Source: Hyphomicrobiales bacterium
GTDB lineage: Bacteria; Pseudomonadota; Alphaproteobacteria; Rhizobiales; Rhizobiaceae
DNA: 64,000 bases
Reading direction: 5' to 3'
Assembly: GCA_900470195.1 (NCBI GenBank)
Contig: UEIJ01000004.1
Span: 62,001 to 126,000, forward strand
Shown: one piece after another, positions 27,120 through 35,591 of the stretch
Numbering within the stretch: the stretch's first letter is position 1
Layout of the letters: each line of letters begins with the position of its first letter
Translations under genes and position numbers: made by a program
The notes under the pieces: generated by a model
Told to the model about the DNA's origin: nothing
Database searches by the model: none
Seen by the model: the letters and a program-made list of their open reading frames with translations, nothing else

Positions 27120-28688
27120 TTAAACCTCATAGTCGATTGAGGGAGTAATGCGTACCTTGCCGACGTGACGGCCATTCATCGACTCGATCTTGAACTCCAG
27201 CCCGTCAGCAGCGAAGCTCTCTCCGCCCAGGGGCAAGTGTCCCAGATGCCAGAGAACATAGCCCGCGAGCGTCGTGTAGCGATCGGCCTCATCCACCAGG
27301 TCGCGCTCCAGAAGTCCGCTCAAGCGGCGAATGTCGGTGAAGCCATCGACGAGATAGCCACCCTTCCCGTCCGACTGAGCGACAGCCGCCTCTTCGTCTT
27401 CGTCCGGAAACTCGCCAGCAATGGCCTCCAGAACGTCGGTCGGTGTCACGACACCTTCGAAAGAACCATGCTCGTCCACCACCACCGCAATCTGGACAGG
27501 TGAGTTGCGCAACTGCTCCATGACACGAAGCACGTTCGCATTTTCATGCACGACAAGCGGCTGCTTTACCGTCTTGTCCCAGTCGATGGACTTCCTGTCG
27601 CCTATATCGAGCAGAAGGTCCCTGACCAGCGCCACTCCGACAAATTCATCCACCTGTCGCCGAGCGACGATGACGCGTGAATGCGACAGCTTGCGGATGG
27701 CCGCTTCAAGTTCTGCTGCGTCTTCATCAAGGTCGAGCCATTCGATCTCATTGCGTGGCGACATGATGGAGCGCACCGGCCGATCAGCCAGATCGAGGAC
27801 CCCGCGGATCATCTCTTTCTCTTCGGGCAGGAAGACGTCACTAGCCGCTGTCTGCTGAGCAATCACGTCAACTGTATCCGAAAGCGGACTTTCACCGCGA
27901 CTGCCGCCGAGCAGACGCAACACCGCGCCTGCGGTGCGCTCTCGCAGATCGTTGGTAGTAACCAGTTTCTCGCGATTGTGTCGCGCCATCTGGTTGGCCG
28001 CTTCAATCAGTACAGAGAAGCCGATCGCTGCGTAGAGATAACCCTTCGGAATATGGAAGCCAAACCCTTCCACGACCAGACTGAAACCGATCATCATCAG
28101 AAAGCCGAGACAGAGGATTACGACCGTGGGGTGTTTGTTGACAAAATCCATCAACGGCTTCGAGGCAAGCATCATCACGCCGATGGCGATAATCACCGCA
28201 ATCATCATGACGGGCAGATGCTGAACCATGCCAACAGCCGTGATGACACTATCCAGTGAAAACACAGCATCCAGAACGACTATCTGAACGATCACCTGCC
28301 AGAACACCGCATGCACAACCTTGGAACTTTTAGGCCCGTGATCACCCTCCAGCCGCTCGTGTAGCTCCATTGTGCCCTTGGCCAGGAGGAAGAGACCGCC
28401 TATCAGCATGATGATGTCACGTCCCGAGAAGGTCATACCCACCAGCGAGACTAAGGGCTCCCGGAGAGTGACGATCCAGGAAATCGACGCCAGCAGCGCC
28501 AAACGCATCAGAAGCGCCAGACTAAGGCCGATCAACCGCGCACGATTGCGTTGGTGCGGAGGCAGTTTGTCGGCCAGAATGGCGATGAAGACGAGATTGT
28601 CGATACCGAGAACGATCTCGAGTACCACCAATGTCACCAAACCTATCCAGGCATTGGGGTCGGCAATCCAGTCCATGGACCAGTCCAT
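27120..28688 (-). CDS. TerC-family membrane protein with CBS and CorC/HlyC domains
   Basis: 522 aa from ATG 28688 behind AAAGGAG. The N-terminal TerC domain (about 10-235) has [19 protein letters not shown] and DAVFSLDSV, whose acidic residues lie in membrane helices. A CBS pair (about 295-420, from [14 protein letters not shown]) and a CorC/HlyC-type C-terminus (about 430-515, [14 protein letters not shown]) follow. The build is that of E. coli YegH/YoaE. TerC proteins are linked to Mn2+ or other metal export, possibly during protein secretion. I looked for a yybP-ykoY leader upstream and found none. Confidence 0.85.
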   Translation of the reverse strand: MDWSMDWIADPNAWIGLVTLVVLEIVLGIDNLVFIAILADKLPPHQRNRARLIGLSLALLMRLALLASISWIVTLREPLVSLVGMTFSGRDIIMLIGGLFLLAKGTMELHERLEGDHGPKSSKVVHAVFWQVIVQIVVLDAVFSLDSVITAVGMVQHLPVMMIAVIIAIGVMMLASKPLMDFVNKHPTVVILCLGFLMMIGFSLVVEGFGFHIPKGYLYAAIGFSVLIEAANQMARHNREKLVTTNDLRERTAGAVLRLLGGSRGESPLSDTVDVIAQQTAASDVFLPEEKEMIRGVLDLADRPVRSIMSPRNEIEWLDLDEDAAELEAAIRKLSHSRVIVARRQVDEFVGVALVRDLLLDIGDRKSIDWDKTVKQPLVVHENANVLRVMEQLRNSPVQIAVVVDEHGSFEGVVTPTDVLEAIAGEFPDEDEEAAVAQSDGKGGYLVDGFTDIRRLSGLLERDLVDEADRYTTLAGYVLWHLGHLPLGGESFAADGLEFKIESMNGRHVGKVRITPSIDYEV

Positions 28689-29009
28689 GATATGTCGGCT
28701 CCTTTAAAGATCAGCAAGAATGGAAATCGGAAAACTGAACCGCATGCTGTTTGCGGCCGGGCCGCTTTTCTGCGGTCCAGCCCAGGCGGACAAATACTAT
28801 CGGGAATTTTTCAATATGCGGAGAGCCCGAACCTCCCTCCAGGGGATTCGGACTTCGTGAAGACGAATCGTCAGAACTATCGTCGGGCATAAAGCGCGAT
28901 GAACCTTATATCAGACAATGCGAAGCTCGGAGCCGCAGCCAATACCAGTTGCCACAGGGAACATATGGCTCGTTATTATGCAGACCGAAAACGAACGCAC
29001 AAGAGTTTA
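28689..29009. other. Intergenic region between DedA and TerC-CBS genes
   Basis: About 320 bp. It should hold the promoter of the TerC-CBS gene. A GC-rich imperfect hairpin lies near 28752-28785. No gene, named operator or manganese riboswitch core is recognisable. Confidence 0.4.
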
Positions 29010-29672
29010 CTATTCGGCCGGTGACACTTGAACGCGACGCTTACGTTCACGGCGCGGACGGGCTTTGAAAAAACGAACGCCAATGACGGTCGCGATAATC
29101 GTGACAATGGTGATTCCGACGACAAACCAGAACATATGGTCACCGTCCATTCTGGCGAAAACGCCCGCGCCACGTCCTGCCAGCCAGCCGGGAAGGAACA
29201 TGGCCGGGGCCCACACCAGCGCAGAGAGCACATTGGCAGTCTGGAAACGCGTCTGATCCATGGACATCATGCCGGCCACCATCGGCACTGTACAGCGTAC
29301 GGGACCGAAAAAACGGCCAAGGAACACCGCCGAGAAACCGTAGCGACGGAAAAGAAGACGTGCCCGCGCGACGCCACTGCGATGCTTGTTGAGCGGCCAC
29401 TTGTGAATGATGCTACGGCCGAGCCACCAACCCAGAAAATAGGAGATGATATCACCGATAACTGCGCCGATGATTGCGCCGATGATCACGGGAATCGGCT
29501 CGATGATTCCGGCGCCCACGAGGCCGCCGATGGCGATCATGATCGGGGTAGCTGGAATGAACATTCCTATAATGGCGAGAGACTCGCCAAAGGCGATGAG
29601 ACCCACGATAGGCCAAGCCCATGCCCGATGATCGGAAATAAACTGTCCGAGATCGCCTATTATGCTTTCCAT
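29010..29672 (-). CDS. DedA-family membrane protein
   Basis: 220 aa from ATG 29672. Five to six helices with FIPATPIMIAIGGLVGAG, GAVIGDIISYFLGWWLGR, and FLGRFFGPVRCTVPMVAGMM, all typical of DedA/VTT proteins. Family members flip undecaprenyl phosphate or phosphatidylethanolamine, or support proton motive force. The basic tail (KARPRRERKRRVQ) is cytoplasmic. Monocistronic, same strand as the TerC gene. Confidence 0.9.
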   Translation of the reverse strand: MESIIGDLGQFISDHRAWAWPIVGLIAFGESLAIIGMFIPATPIMIAIGGLVGAGIIEPIPVIIGAIIGAVIGDIISYFLGWWLGRSIIHKWPLNKHRSGVARARLLFRRYGFSAVFLGRFFGPVRCTVPMVAGMMSMDQTRFQTANVLSALVWAPAMFLPGWLAGRGAGVFARMDGDHMFWFVVGITIVTIIATVIGVRFFKARPRRERKRRVQVSPAE

Positions 29673-30247
29673 TCCGTCCTCAAATGTCGCGAACCGGATT
29701 TTGAAACGATATGAATCGTTCCTTCATTCTTCGGTAAGGGCAACCCCGGTGCATGAAGCGCCTTACTCCAATAGTTCTTGAGCGGCGCCAGTGACCTTCC
29801 AATTCAGGACGATTACCAACCGATCAAGTCTTTTATATGCCGGAGCTTCTCAGACAAGCATCAATAATTGATGACATAGCTGCGACATTTGCAGCGTGAC
29901 CCTAATCCTTGAACAAACCCTCCCGCCGCACGTATTGCGCCAGCAAGGCAGAATATGGAGCCGACCCGCCCTCCTTACAACGCCGGAACGTGAAAAAATG
30001 AATCAAATCAAGAATTTCTCATTCTTGATTCTCCAAGACGCACTGAATGGACACAACCAGAATGTGTGCATTTTGAAGGAACAATGGTTGCGCGCAAAAT
30101 TCGAAATTTGAAAGGCCAGCATTTCCGGGCTTTTTGCGCAGTCCGTCATTTTTTTCAGAAATTTTGCAATTGAAGGCTGGACAGGTGGAAAAGAGGCCGT
30201 TATAGAACCGCTCACTTCACCGGGGCCGCTGCCTCGGCAAAGCGAGT
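29673..30247. other. 575-bp region without a convincing protein gene; palindromes and a possible small transcript
   Basis: Contains a 7-1-7 palindrome CATCAAT-A-ATTGATG (29859-29873) and a perfect 10-bp inverted repeat AATCAAGAAT / ATTCTTGATT with a 5-nt loop (30006-30030). A terminator-like stem AAAGGCC...GGGCTTTTT lies at about 30110-30134. A 37-codon frame (29998-30111) with a poor ribosome site overlaps the inverted repeat. A small RNA ending near 30135 is possible but unproven. The promoter of tRNA-Lys should be at the right end. Confidence 0.4.
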
Positions 30248-30323
<76 letters not shown>

Positions 30324-30581
30324 TTTTCTCTTCTGAAAACAAACGCTTCCGCTGATTGACTGGTCCTGAACAGTTAGGTGTATCCGGCCCTGTCCGAGTG
30401 AAATCCCCTATGGTTCCTACGCTCCCGGGCTTTGCAGTTGTCTTCTCTGGAACCGCTATTTTCCTCCAATACATTACCGATAATTAATTCGCATATTCAT
30501 ATGCCGTTCATCTAAAATGACTGACATTACTCGCACGCCATTTAACGGCGCCCCGTATAAGAGTAATGGAGTGAAATAGCC

Positions 30582-31112
30582 ATGAAATCCAAGACCGCAT
30601 TTATCGCTGTAATTGCATCATCTTTTCTTGTCGCCCCTGCATTTGCACAAGAAAACAGCAGCGCAAATACTGATAAGCCGGCAACAGCGATGGCTGTTGC
30701 ACCGAACAAAGACATAAAAGGCAAACGCGGGCCTGTCGATCTTGAGAAATTCTCGCGCATGGATGATCTCAAGGCTGCAGATACCGATGGTGACGGCGTA
30801 CTTTCCCGAGCTGAAATCGAAGCACTGGCACAAAAGCGCATTGTGAGCCGTGCAGCAGACCGCATGGAGCGTCGGCTTGATGTCAATGGCGATGGCAAGG
30901 TCACGCTTGCGGAAGTTGAAAACCAGCGCAAGAAAGAATTCGCCGCACTGGATCGCAACGAGGACGGCAAGATTGATCGCAGCGAAATGCGGGCAGCGAA
31001 GATGCACTACGCCGGTGGTTCTCATCACAAGCGGCCCCACCATATGGGTCACCACAAGGGCGGAGAGCGCAATAGCCCGATGAAGGGGCAGGCAGAAAAG
31101 CCGCAGGAATAA
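30582..31112 (+). CDS. Exported EF-hand calcium-binding protein
   Basis: 176 aa from ATG 30582. A signal peptide ends at AFA (about residue 22). Three EF-hand loops of the DxDxDG type follow: DTDGDGVLSRAE (about 67-78), DVNGDGKVTLAE (about 100-111) and DRNEDGKIDRSE (about 124-135). Then comes a His-rich tail (GGSHHKRPHHMGHHKGGE) that could bind Zn, Ni or Cu. The product is periplasmic and probably Ca-binding. The role is unknown. It ends at a bidirectional terminator. Confidence 0.85.
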   Translation: MKSKTAFIAVIASSFLVAPAFAQENSSANTDKPATAMAVAPNKDIKGKRGPVDLEKFSRMDDLKAADTDGDGVLSRAEIEALAQKRIVSRAADRMERRLDVNGDGKVTLAEVENQRKKEFAALDRNEDGKIDRSEMRAAKMHYAGGSHHKRPHHMGHHKGGERNSPMKGQAEKPQE

Positions 31113-31122
31113 CCCACAAACA

Positions 31123-31155
31123 AAATAGCCCGGGCGCACTGACCGGGCTATTTTT
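31123..31155. terminator. Bidirectional terminator
   Basis: AAATAGCCCGG / CCGGGCTATTT (31123-31133 / 31143-31153), a perfect 11-bp stem with a T-run, between the convergent EF-hand and fucU genes. Confidence 0.93.
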
Positions 31156-31176
31156 ACGTAGATACCAACAACTTAT

Positions 31177-31599
31177 TCAGGAGCGGATGACGCCCTTCTT
31201 GAAGATGATATTGCCGTAGAGCCTCTTTTCACCCGTCCGAATGATCGCGAAAGCGTCACGGGCACGGTGATAGAAAGCAAATCTCTCCATGGGATCGACA
31301 GAAATCTTTCGCCCCTCCGCCTTTTCAATGAGCGCTTCAAACTCCTTGAAAATCGCCGGTGTTTCATTCGGCGCCTGCATGACGGCAGCTGGCTTGTCGA
31401 CAAAATCGTCCAATGGCAGCAGCGACAGAACGGCTTCAACCATATCCGTTGCAGTGATTCCCGGAAAATCGAGCACGTGTACACCGGAAGACTGCGCCGG
31501 ATAATTGGCATCAACAATCACGAGATCGTCGCCATGCCCCATATTTGCAAGAACCTCCAGCAGCGAGCCGGTCAGCAATGGATTGATATTCTTCAACAT
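31177..31599 (-). CDS. fucU: L-fucose mutarotase (RbsD/FucU family)
   Basis: 140 aa from ATG 31599. It interconverts the anomers of fucose or a related sugar. The N-terminal core GSLLEVLANMGHGDDLVIVDANYPA includes His22, the conserved catalytic histidine, and the C-terminal YGNIIFKKG is typical. FucU is preferred over RbsD from the overall wording. It lies 82 bp after the last permease gene of the PehA operon, in the same direction, with only a weak stem between, so co-transcription is possible though the functional link is unclear. Confidence 0.85.
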   Translation of the reverse strand: MLKNINPLLTGSLLEVLANMGHGDDLVIVDANYPAQSSGVHVLDFPGITATDMVEAVLSLLPLDDFVDKPAAVMQAPNETPAIFKEFEALIEKAEGRKISVDPMERFAFYHRARDAFAIIRTGEKRLYGNIIFKKGVIRS

Positions 31600-31681
31600 A
31601 AGAAGTCATTTCCCACAAAAATTCGAACAGATCACACTAAACAACCCGCCTTCAAAATCGCAAGGTCCAAGTGGGACCGGC

Positions 31682-32548
31682 TCATCGGGTTGTCGGGTCC
31701 AGCTTATCACGCAGCCAATCGCCCACAAAACTGATCGACAGCGTCGTGAACATGATCACGAATGACGGCGCGAGCATGATCCACGGCGCACGGGTGAGAT
31801 ATTCGCGGCCATAACCAACCATATTGCCAAGGCTGGTCATTGGCGGCTGCACACCAAGACCCAGAAATGAGAGACTGCTTTCGAGAAGAATAATCTCCGG
31901 AAATGTCAGCGTCATCGAGACGATCAGCGTCGAAGCGATATTCGGGAGAATATGCTTGATATAAACGCGCGACGGCGTAGCGCCAAGCTGGGTAACCGCC
32001 GCTGCATAGCCTTGCGCATTGGCAGAAACGGCGAGCCCGCGAGCGATACGGGCATAACGTTCCCAGCCGTAGAAGCCCATCAGACAGGTCAGCAGCAGAA
32101 GCGAGCTTCCGAAGAAGGCTAGCACAGCGAGCGACAGAATGAGGAATGGCAACGCGGCCTGAAAGTCAGCAAGCATGACCACTACCTGTTCCACCGCGCC
32201 TCTAAAATAAGCTGCAAGGAAACCGAGCGTCGTTCCGAACACCGCAGAAATGACTGTCGCACCGAATGCGATGAGCAGCGAAATGCGAATAGACTCGATG
32301 AGGCGCGAGAGCACGTCACGTCCGAGCTCATCGGTACCAAGCCAATGTTGCGGATTACCCGGCAATGCAAGCCGGTTTTTCAGATCGAAAGCTGTGATGT
32401 TGTAGGGCCTGATCCAATCCGCAGTCAGAGCAATCAGGATCATGGCCGCGATCCAGATGAAGCCCATGATGACCATCAGCGGAAAGCGTTTACGGGTCTT
32501 TTTGGCCTGCGTAGAAACAGCGGCAGTATTGGCGGTCATATCCGTCAT
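31682..32548 (-). CDS. Dipeptide-type ABC transporter permease (DppC-like)
   Basis: 288 aa from ATG 32548. Cytoplasmic N-terminus, then a helix and the characteristic extracytoplasmic start of DppC/OppC (NRLALPGNPQHWLGTDELGRDVLSRLI). The coupling loop is YAAAVTQLGATPSRVYIKHILPN. The last transporter gene of the PehA operon. The imported compound is more likely an organophosphorus diester than a peptide, judging from the hydrolase at the operon head (inference). Confidence 0.9.
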   Translation of the reverse strand: MTDMTANTAAVSTQAKKTRKRFPLMVIMGFIWIAAMILIALTADWIRPYNITAFDLKNRLALPGNPQHWLGTDELGRDVLSRLIESIRISLLIAFGATVISAVFGTTLGFLAAYFRGAVEQVVVMLADFQAALPFLILSLAVLAFFGSSLLLLTCLMGFYGWERYARIARGLAVSANAQGYAAAVTQLGATPSRVYIKHILPNIASTLIVSMTLTFPEIILLESSLSFLGLGVQPPMTSLGNMVGYGREYLTRAPWIMLAPSFVIMFTTLSISFVGDWLRDKLDPTTR

Positions 32549-32558
32549 CGGTTCAGCC

Positions 32559-33488
32559 TCACGCTTTGCCCTGCGCCTGGCGCAGACGCGGATCGAGATA
32601 ACCGTAGAGAAGGTCGACGACGAAGTTGGAGACTACCATCGTCGCGGCTACGAGAAGCAGGATGCATTGCACGATAGCAAGATCGCGATTGGCGACGGAA
32701 ACCACGAGTAATCTGCCCACTCCAGGCCACGAAAAGAGCGATTCCACAACCACTGCACCTGCAATCAGTGAGCCCACCATGAACCCGACGATAGTGACGA
32801 TCGGAATGGCTGCGTTAGGTAGCGCATGCCGCCAGACCACGTTGCGCCAAGACACACCTTTGGCGCTCGCCGTGCGAATATATGGTTGCCCCAGAATCTC
32901 GATCATCGCGCTGCGGGAAAAACGCGCCAGAATGGCGGCACCACCAAGTCCCATCGTGATGATGGGGAGAATGGCGTGCATCCAGCTATCCTGCCCGCCC
33001 GAGGGTAGCCATCCAAGCGACACCGAGAACACCAGCACGAGCAGCAGGCCAAGTACAAAACTCGGCAGCGTGAAGCCGATAACGGCGGTCGCCATGACTG
33101 CTCGATCAATGAAGCTGTTGCGATGCAGAGCCGCATAAATTCCGGCAGGGATGCCGAGCCCAAGCTTGATCAGCAATGCCGGTATCGTGAGTTGAAGCGT
33201 GGCGGGGATGCGCTCCGCCACGAGTGCGATTGCCGATTGGCCATCGCGCATCGATATTCCAAGATCGCCGCGTGCGATGGCTCCGAAATACCGCAAATAT
33301 TGCTGCCAGAGCGGATCGTCGAGACCCCAATTCTTCCGAAATGCGGCTATGGCTTCCGGGGGCGCATCCGGGCCCATGATGATCTGGGCTGGATCACCAG
33401 ACATGCGCAACACCACAAAGGCAAATGTGACCACTAGAAGAATAGTCACAAATGCGCGGAATCCGCGAACCATCAGAAATCTAAGCAT
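32559..33488 (-). CDS. Dipeptide-type ABC transporter permease (DppB-like)
   Basis: 309 aa from ATG 33488; the long frame upstream of this is antisense-like and overlaps the ATPase gene. Typical DppB/OppB features are a first helix, a large periplasmic loop (PDAPPEAIAAFRKNWGLDDP), LPSFVLGLLLVLVFS, and the coupling loop YIRTASAKGVSWRNVVWRHALPN. Its start overlaps the end of the upstream ATPase gene by 8 bp. Forms the channel with the DppC-like protein. Confidence 0.9.
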   Translation of the reverse strand: MLRFLMVRGFRAFVTILLVVTFAFVVLRMSGDPAQIIMGPDAPPEAIAAFRKNWGLDDPLWQQYLRYFGAIARGDLGISMRDGQSAIALVAERIPATLQLTIPALLIKLGLGIPAGIYAALHRNSFIDRAVMATAVIGFTLPSFVLGLLLVLVFSVSLGWLPSGGQDSWMHAILPIITMGLGGAAILARFSRSAMIEILGQPYIRTASAKGVSWRNVVWRHALPNAAIPIVTIVGFMVGSLIAGAVVVESLFSWPGVGRLLVVSVANRDLAIVQCILLLVAATMVVSNFVVDLLYGYLDPRLRQAQGKA

Positions 33489-34470
33489 GAATAACGTCCG
33501 TCTGAAGGGTCCCTGCAAAATGGCAGGCCACTTTGCGCCCCGCTGGCATGTCGAGGAGTTCAGGTGTCTCGCTGCTGCAGCGCGGAGCCGCAAAACGGCA
33601 GCGTGGATGAAAGGCACAGCCACTCGGTCGTGCTGCAGGGTTTGGCGGCTCCCCTTGCAGGATGATGCGATCACTGAGTGGCGTTCCGGCAACCGGGACG
33701 CTGGACACAAGCGCCTGCGTATAAGGATGAAGCGGCTTGGCAAAAATTTCGTCAGAGGAAGCTTCTTCAACGATACGGCCCAGATACATGACCGCGACAC
33801 GATCCGATATATTGCGCACCACTTTCAGATCATGGCTGATGAAAACCATCGCAATGCCTTCGCGCTCCTGCAAATCCCGCAAAAGGTTTACGACCTGCGC
33901 CTGAATAGAAACATCAAGCGCCGACACGGGCTCGTCACACACGACGAGGCGCGGTTTGGACGCGATAGCCCGCGCGATGACGACGCGCTGGCGCTGCCCG
34001 CCCGAAAGCTCATGCGGATAGCGCGAAGCCTGATCGGGCCGAAGCCCGACCGCTCGCATCAATTCCGTAACACGTGATTTCTGTTCATCTGGCGTTCCGA
34101 TGCCATGGATTTCCAGAGGCTCGGCAATCTGGCGACCGATCGGAATCCGGCGATCCAAGGCTGCCAGAGGGTCTTGATAGACGAGCTGCATACGCGCTCG
34201 TAAAGCGCGCCAGCTTGCCGTCTTCTGGCGAGGCAGGACCGAGCCTTCGAACGTGACTTCTCCCTCGCTGGGATCTTCCAGACCGAGAAGCAACCGCCCC
34301 GTCGTGGATTTACCCGAACCGGATTCACCGACAATGCCCAGCGTTGTTGCGGGGGCGACCGATATGGAAAGCCCATCGACGGCACGCACTGCGACCGCCT
34401 TTGCAAAAGGGCCTTTGCGTGACGTGTAGGTTTTCACAAGGTCGCGGGCTTCGATGAGAGCGGCTGTCAC
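33481..34470 (-). CDS. ABC transporter ATPase, DppF/OppF-like
   Basis: 329 aa from GTG 34470, whose GTGA overlaps the stop of the preceding gene. Walker A GESGSGKST, Q-loop QLVYQDP, signature LSGGQRQR and Walker B LVVCDEPVSALD are intact. The C-terminal oligopeptide domain has the cysteine cluster CAFHPRCRFAAPRC, proposed to hold an Fe-S cluster in this family. Energises the DppBC-like channel as a heterodimer with the next ATPase. Confidence 0.92.
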   Translation of the reverse strand: MTAALIEARDLVKTYTSRKGPFAKAVAVRAVDGLSISVAPATTLGIVGESGSGKSTTGRLLLGLEDPSEGEVTFEGSVLPRQKTASWRALRARMQLVYQDPLAALDRRIPIGRQIAEPLEIHGIGTPDEQKSRVTELMRAVGLRPDQASRYPHELSGGQRQRVVIARAIASKPRLVVCDEPVSALDVSIQAQVVNLLRDLQEREGIAMVFISHDLKVVRNISDRVAVMYLGRIVEEASSDEIFAKPLHPYTQALVSSVPVAGTPLSDRIILQGEPPNPAARPSGCAFHPRCRFAAPRCSSETPELLDMPAGRKVACHFAGTLQTDVIHA

Positions 34471-35501
34471 TGTGCTATCGCCTTTGTATTCGCTTGTGTT
34501 GAAACATGAGCACCCATGGATGACAGCAAATGCGACGCGGCCGGATAGGGGTGAAAGCAGGCGACTGTGCGCCCTTCGCCCGCGTCGTCCTGGGGAACCC
34601 CAAGTCTTGGAAGACTTCGCGCGCAGAGATCGCTCGCGCTCAGACAGCGAGGCGAAAATGCGCAGCCCTGTGGAAGCTTTCCGGGCTCGGGAACCGTCCC
34701 CTCAATGGGGATCAGGCGATTGCGCCCGCCATCGAGGCTCGGAATGGAATCAAACAGCCCATGCGTATAGGGATGGCGCGGAGCGGCAAAAAGCGCTTCG
34801 GTCCGGGCCTGTTCGACGATACGTCCGGCATACATCACCGAAACCCGTTCGCAAATTTGCGATACGGCCCCAAGATCATGGCTAATAAAGACCACAGCCA
34901 TGCCTGTTTCCGCACGCAATGCAGCCAATAGATCAAGAATTTGAGCCTGAATCGTAGCATCAAGTGCTGTCGTAGGCTCATCTGCAATCAGGATATCGGG
35001 ATTACCGGCCAGCGCCATGGCAATCATCAAACGCTGGTTTTGACCACCGGAAAATTCGTGCGGATAGTTATCGATGCGTCGGCCTGCATCGGGTATCCCG
35101 ACCAGTTCCATCAATCGCAAAGCTTCTGCCCGGGCTGCCGGTCCTCTCAGGCTGCGATGAAGCCGGACGGCTTCCTCAATCTGTCGCCCGACACGGATAA
35201 CAGGATTCAAGGAACTCGTTGGGTCCTGAAAGATCATCGCAATACGGCCGCCCCGAACGTTTTCGAGCGTGTTGCGCGATGCGGTCAGCAATTCTGTTCC
35301 TTCAAGGAGAACACTGCCTGAAATCGTCGCCTTCTTCGGAAGAAGACCTAGCGCTGCCAGCCAAGTCACAGACTTGCCGCAACCAGACTCCCCGACTAAC
35401 CCGACAGCTTCGCCTCGCTCGATCGAGAGGTCGATACCATGCAGAACCGGCAAGCCATCAAAAGCAACCTTGAGATTGGAAATTTCGACCAGCGGCATCA
35501 T
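34467..35501 (-). CDS. ABC transporter ATPase, DppD/OppD-like
   Basis: About 344 aa. The start is placed at the ATG pair 35501/35498 because AAGGA lies just before; ATG 35519 further upstream has no ribosome site. Walker A GESGCGKSV, Q-loop MIFQDP, signature FSGGQNQRL, Walker B ILIADEPTTALD. The C-terminal CAFSPRCLSASDLC cysteine motif is as in the partner ATPase. Preceded by a stem-loop at 35554-35578 that follows the binding-protein gene. Confidence 0.91.
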   Translation of the reverse strand: MMPLVEISNLKVAFDGLPVLHGIDLSIERGEAVGLVGESGCGKSVTWLAALGLLPKKATISGSVLLEGTELLTASRNTLENVRGGRIAMIFQDPTSSLNPVIRVGRQIEEAVRLHRSLRGPAARAEALRLMELVGIPDAGRRIDNYPHEFSGGQNQRLMIAMALAGNPDILIADEPTTALDATIQAQILDLLAALRAETGMAVVFISHDLGAVSQICERVSVMYAGRIVEQARTEALFAAPRHPYTHGLFDSIPSLDGGRNRLIPIEGTVPEPGKLPQGCAFSPRCLSASDLCARSLPRLGVPQDDAGEGRTVACFHPYPAASHLLSSMGAHVSTQANTKAIAQ

Positions 35502-35553
35502 GCAATCCTTCTGGTTCATTCACAGTCACGGGGCTTGAAACCCCGAAGGAAAA

Positions 35554-35578
35554 GCGAGCCCGGCTGAACCAGGCTCGC
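35554..35578 (-). terminator. Attenuator-like stem-loop after the binding-protein gene
   Basis: GCGAGCC (35554-35560) pairs with GGCTCGC (35572-35578), and on the minus strand it is followed by TTTTCC. It lies between the binding-protein stop and the ATPase genes, so it probably causes partial termination and a higher level of the binding protein. Confidence 0.65.
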
Positions 35579-35591
35579 CTCTATAAATGGA

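Noticed and set aside
28689-29009. Possible manganese (yybP-ykoY) riboswitch before the TerC-CBS gene
   Set aside because: TerC genes often carry one, but the conserved core of that class is not recognisable on either strand.
29998-30111. 37-codon frame starting MNQIKNFSF
   Set aside because: Overlaps a perfect inverted repeat and has a weak ribosome site; no family. Kept only as part of the intergenic description.
30324-30581. Attachment site or integrated element next to tRNA-Lys
   Set aside because: No integrase, no repeat of the tRNA 3' end and no change in gene content on either side.
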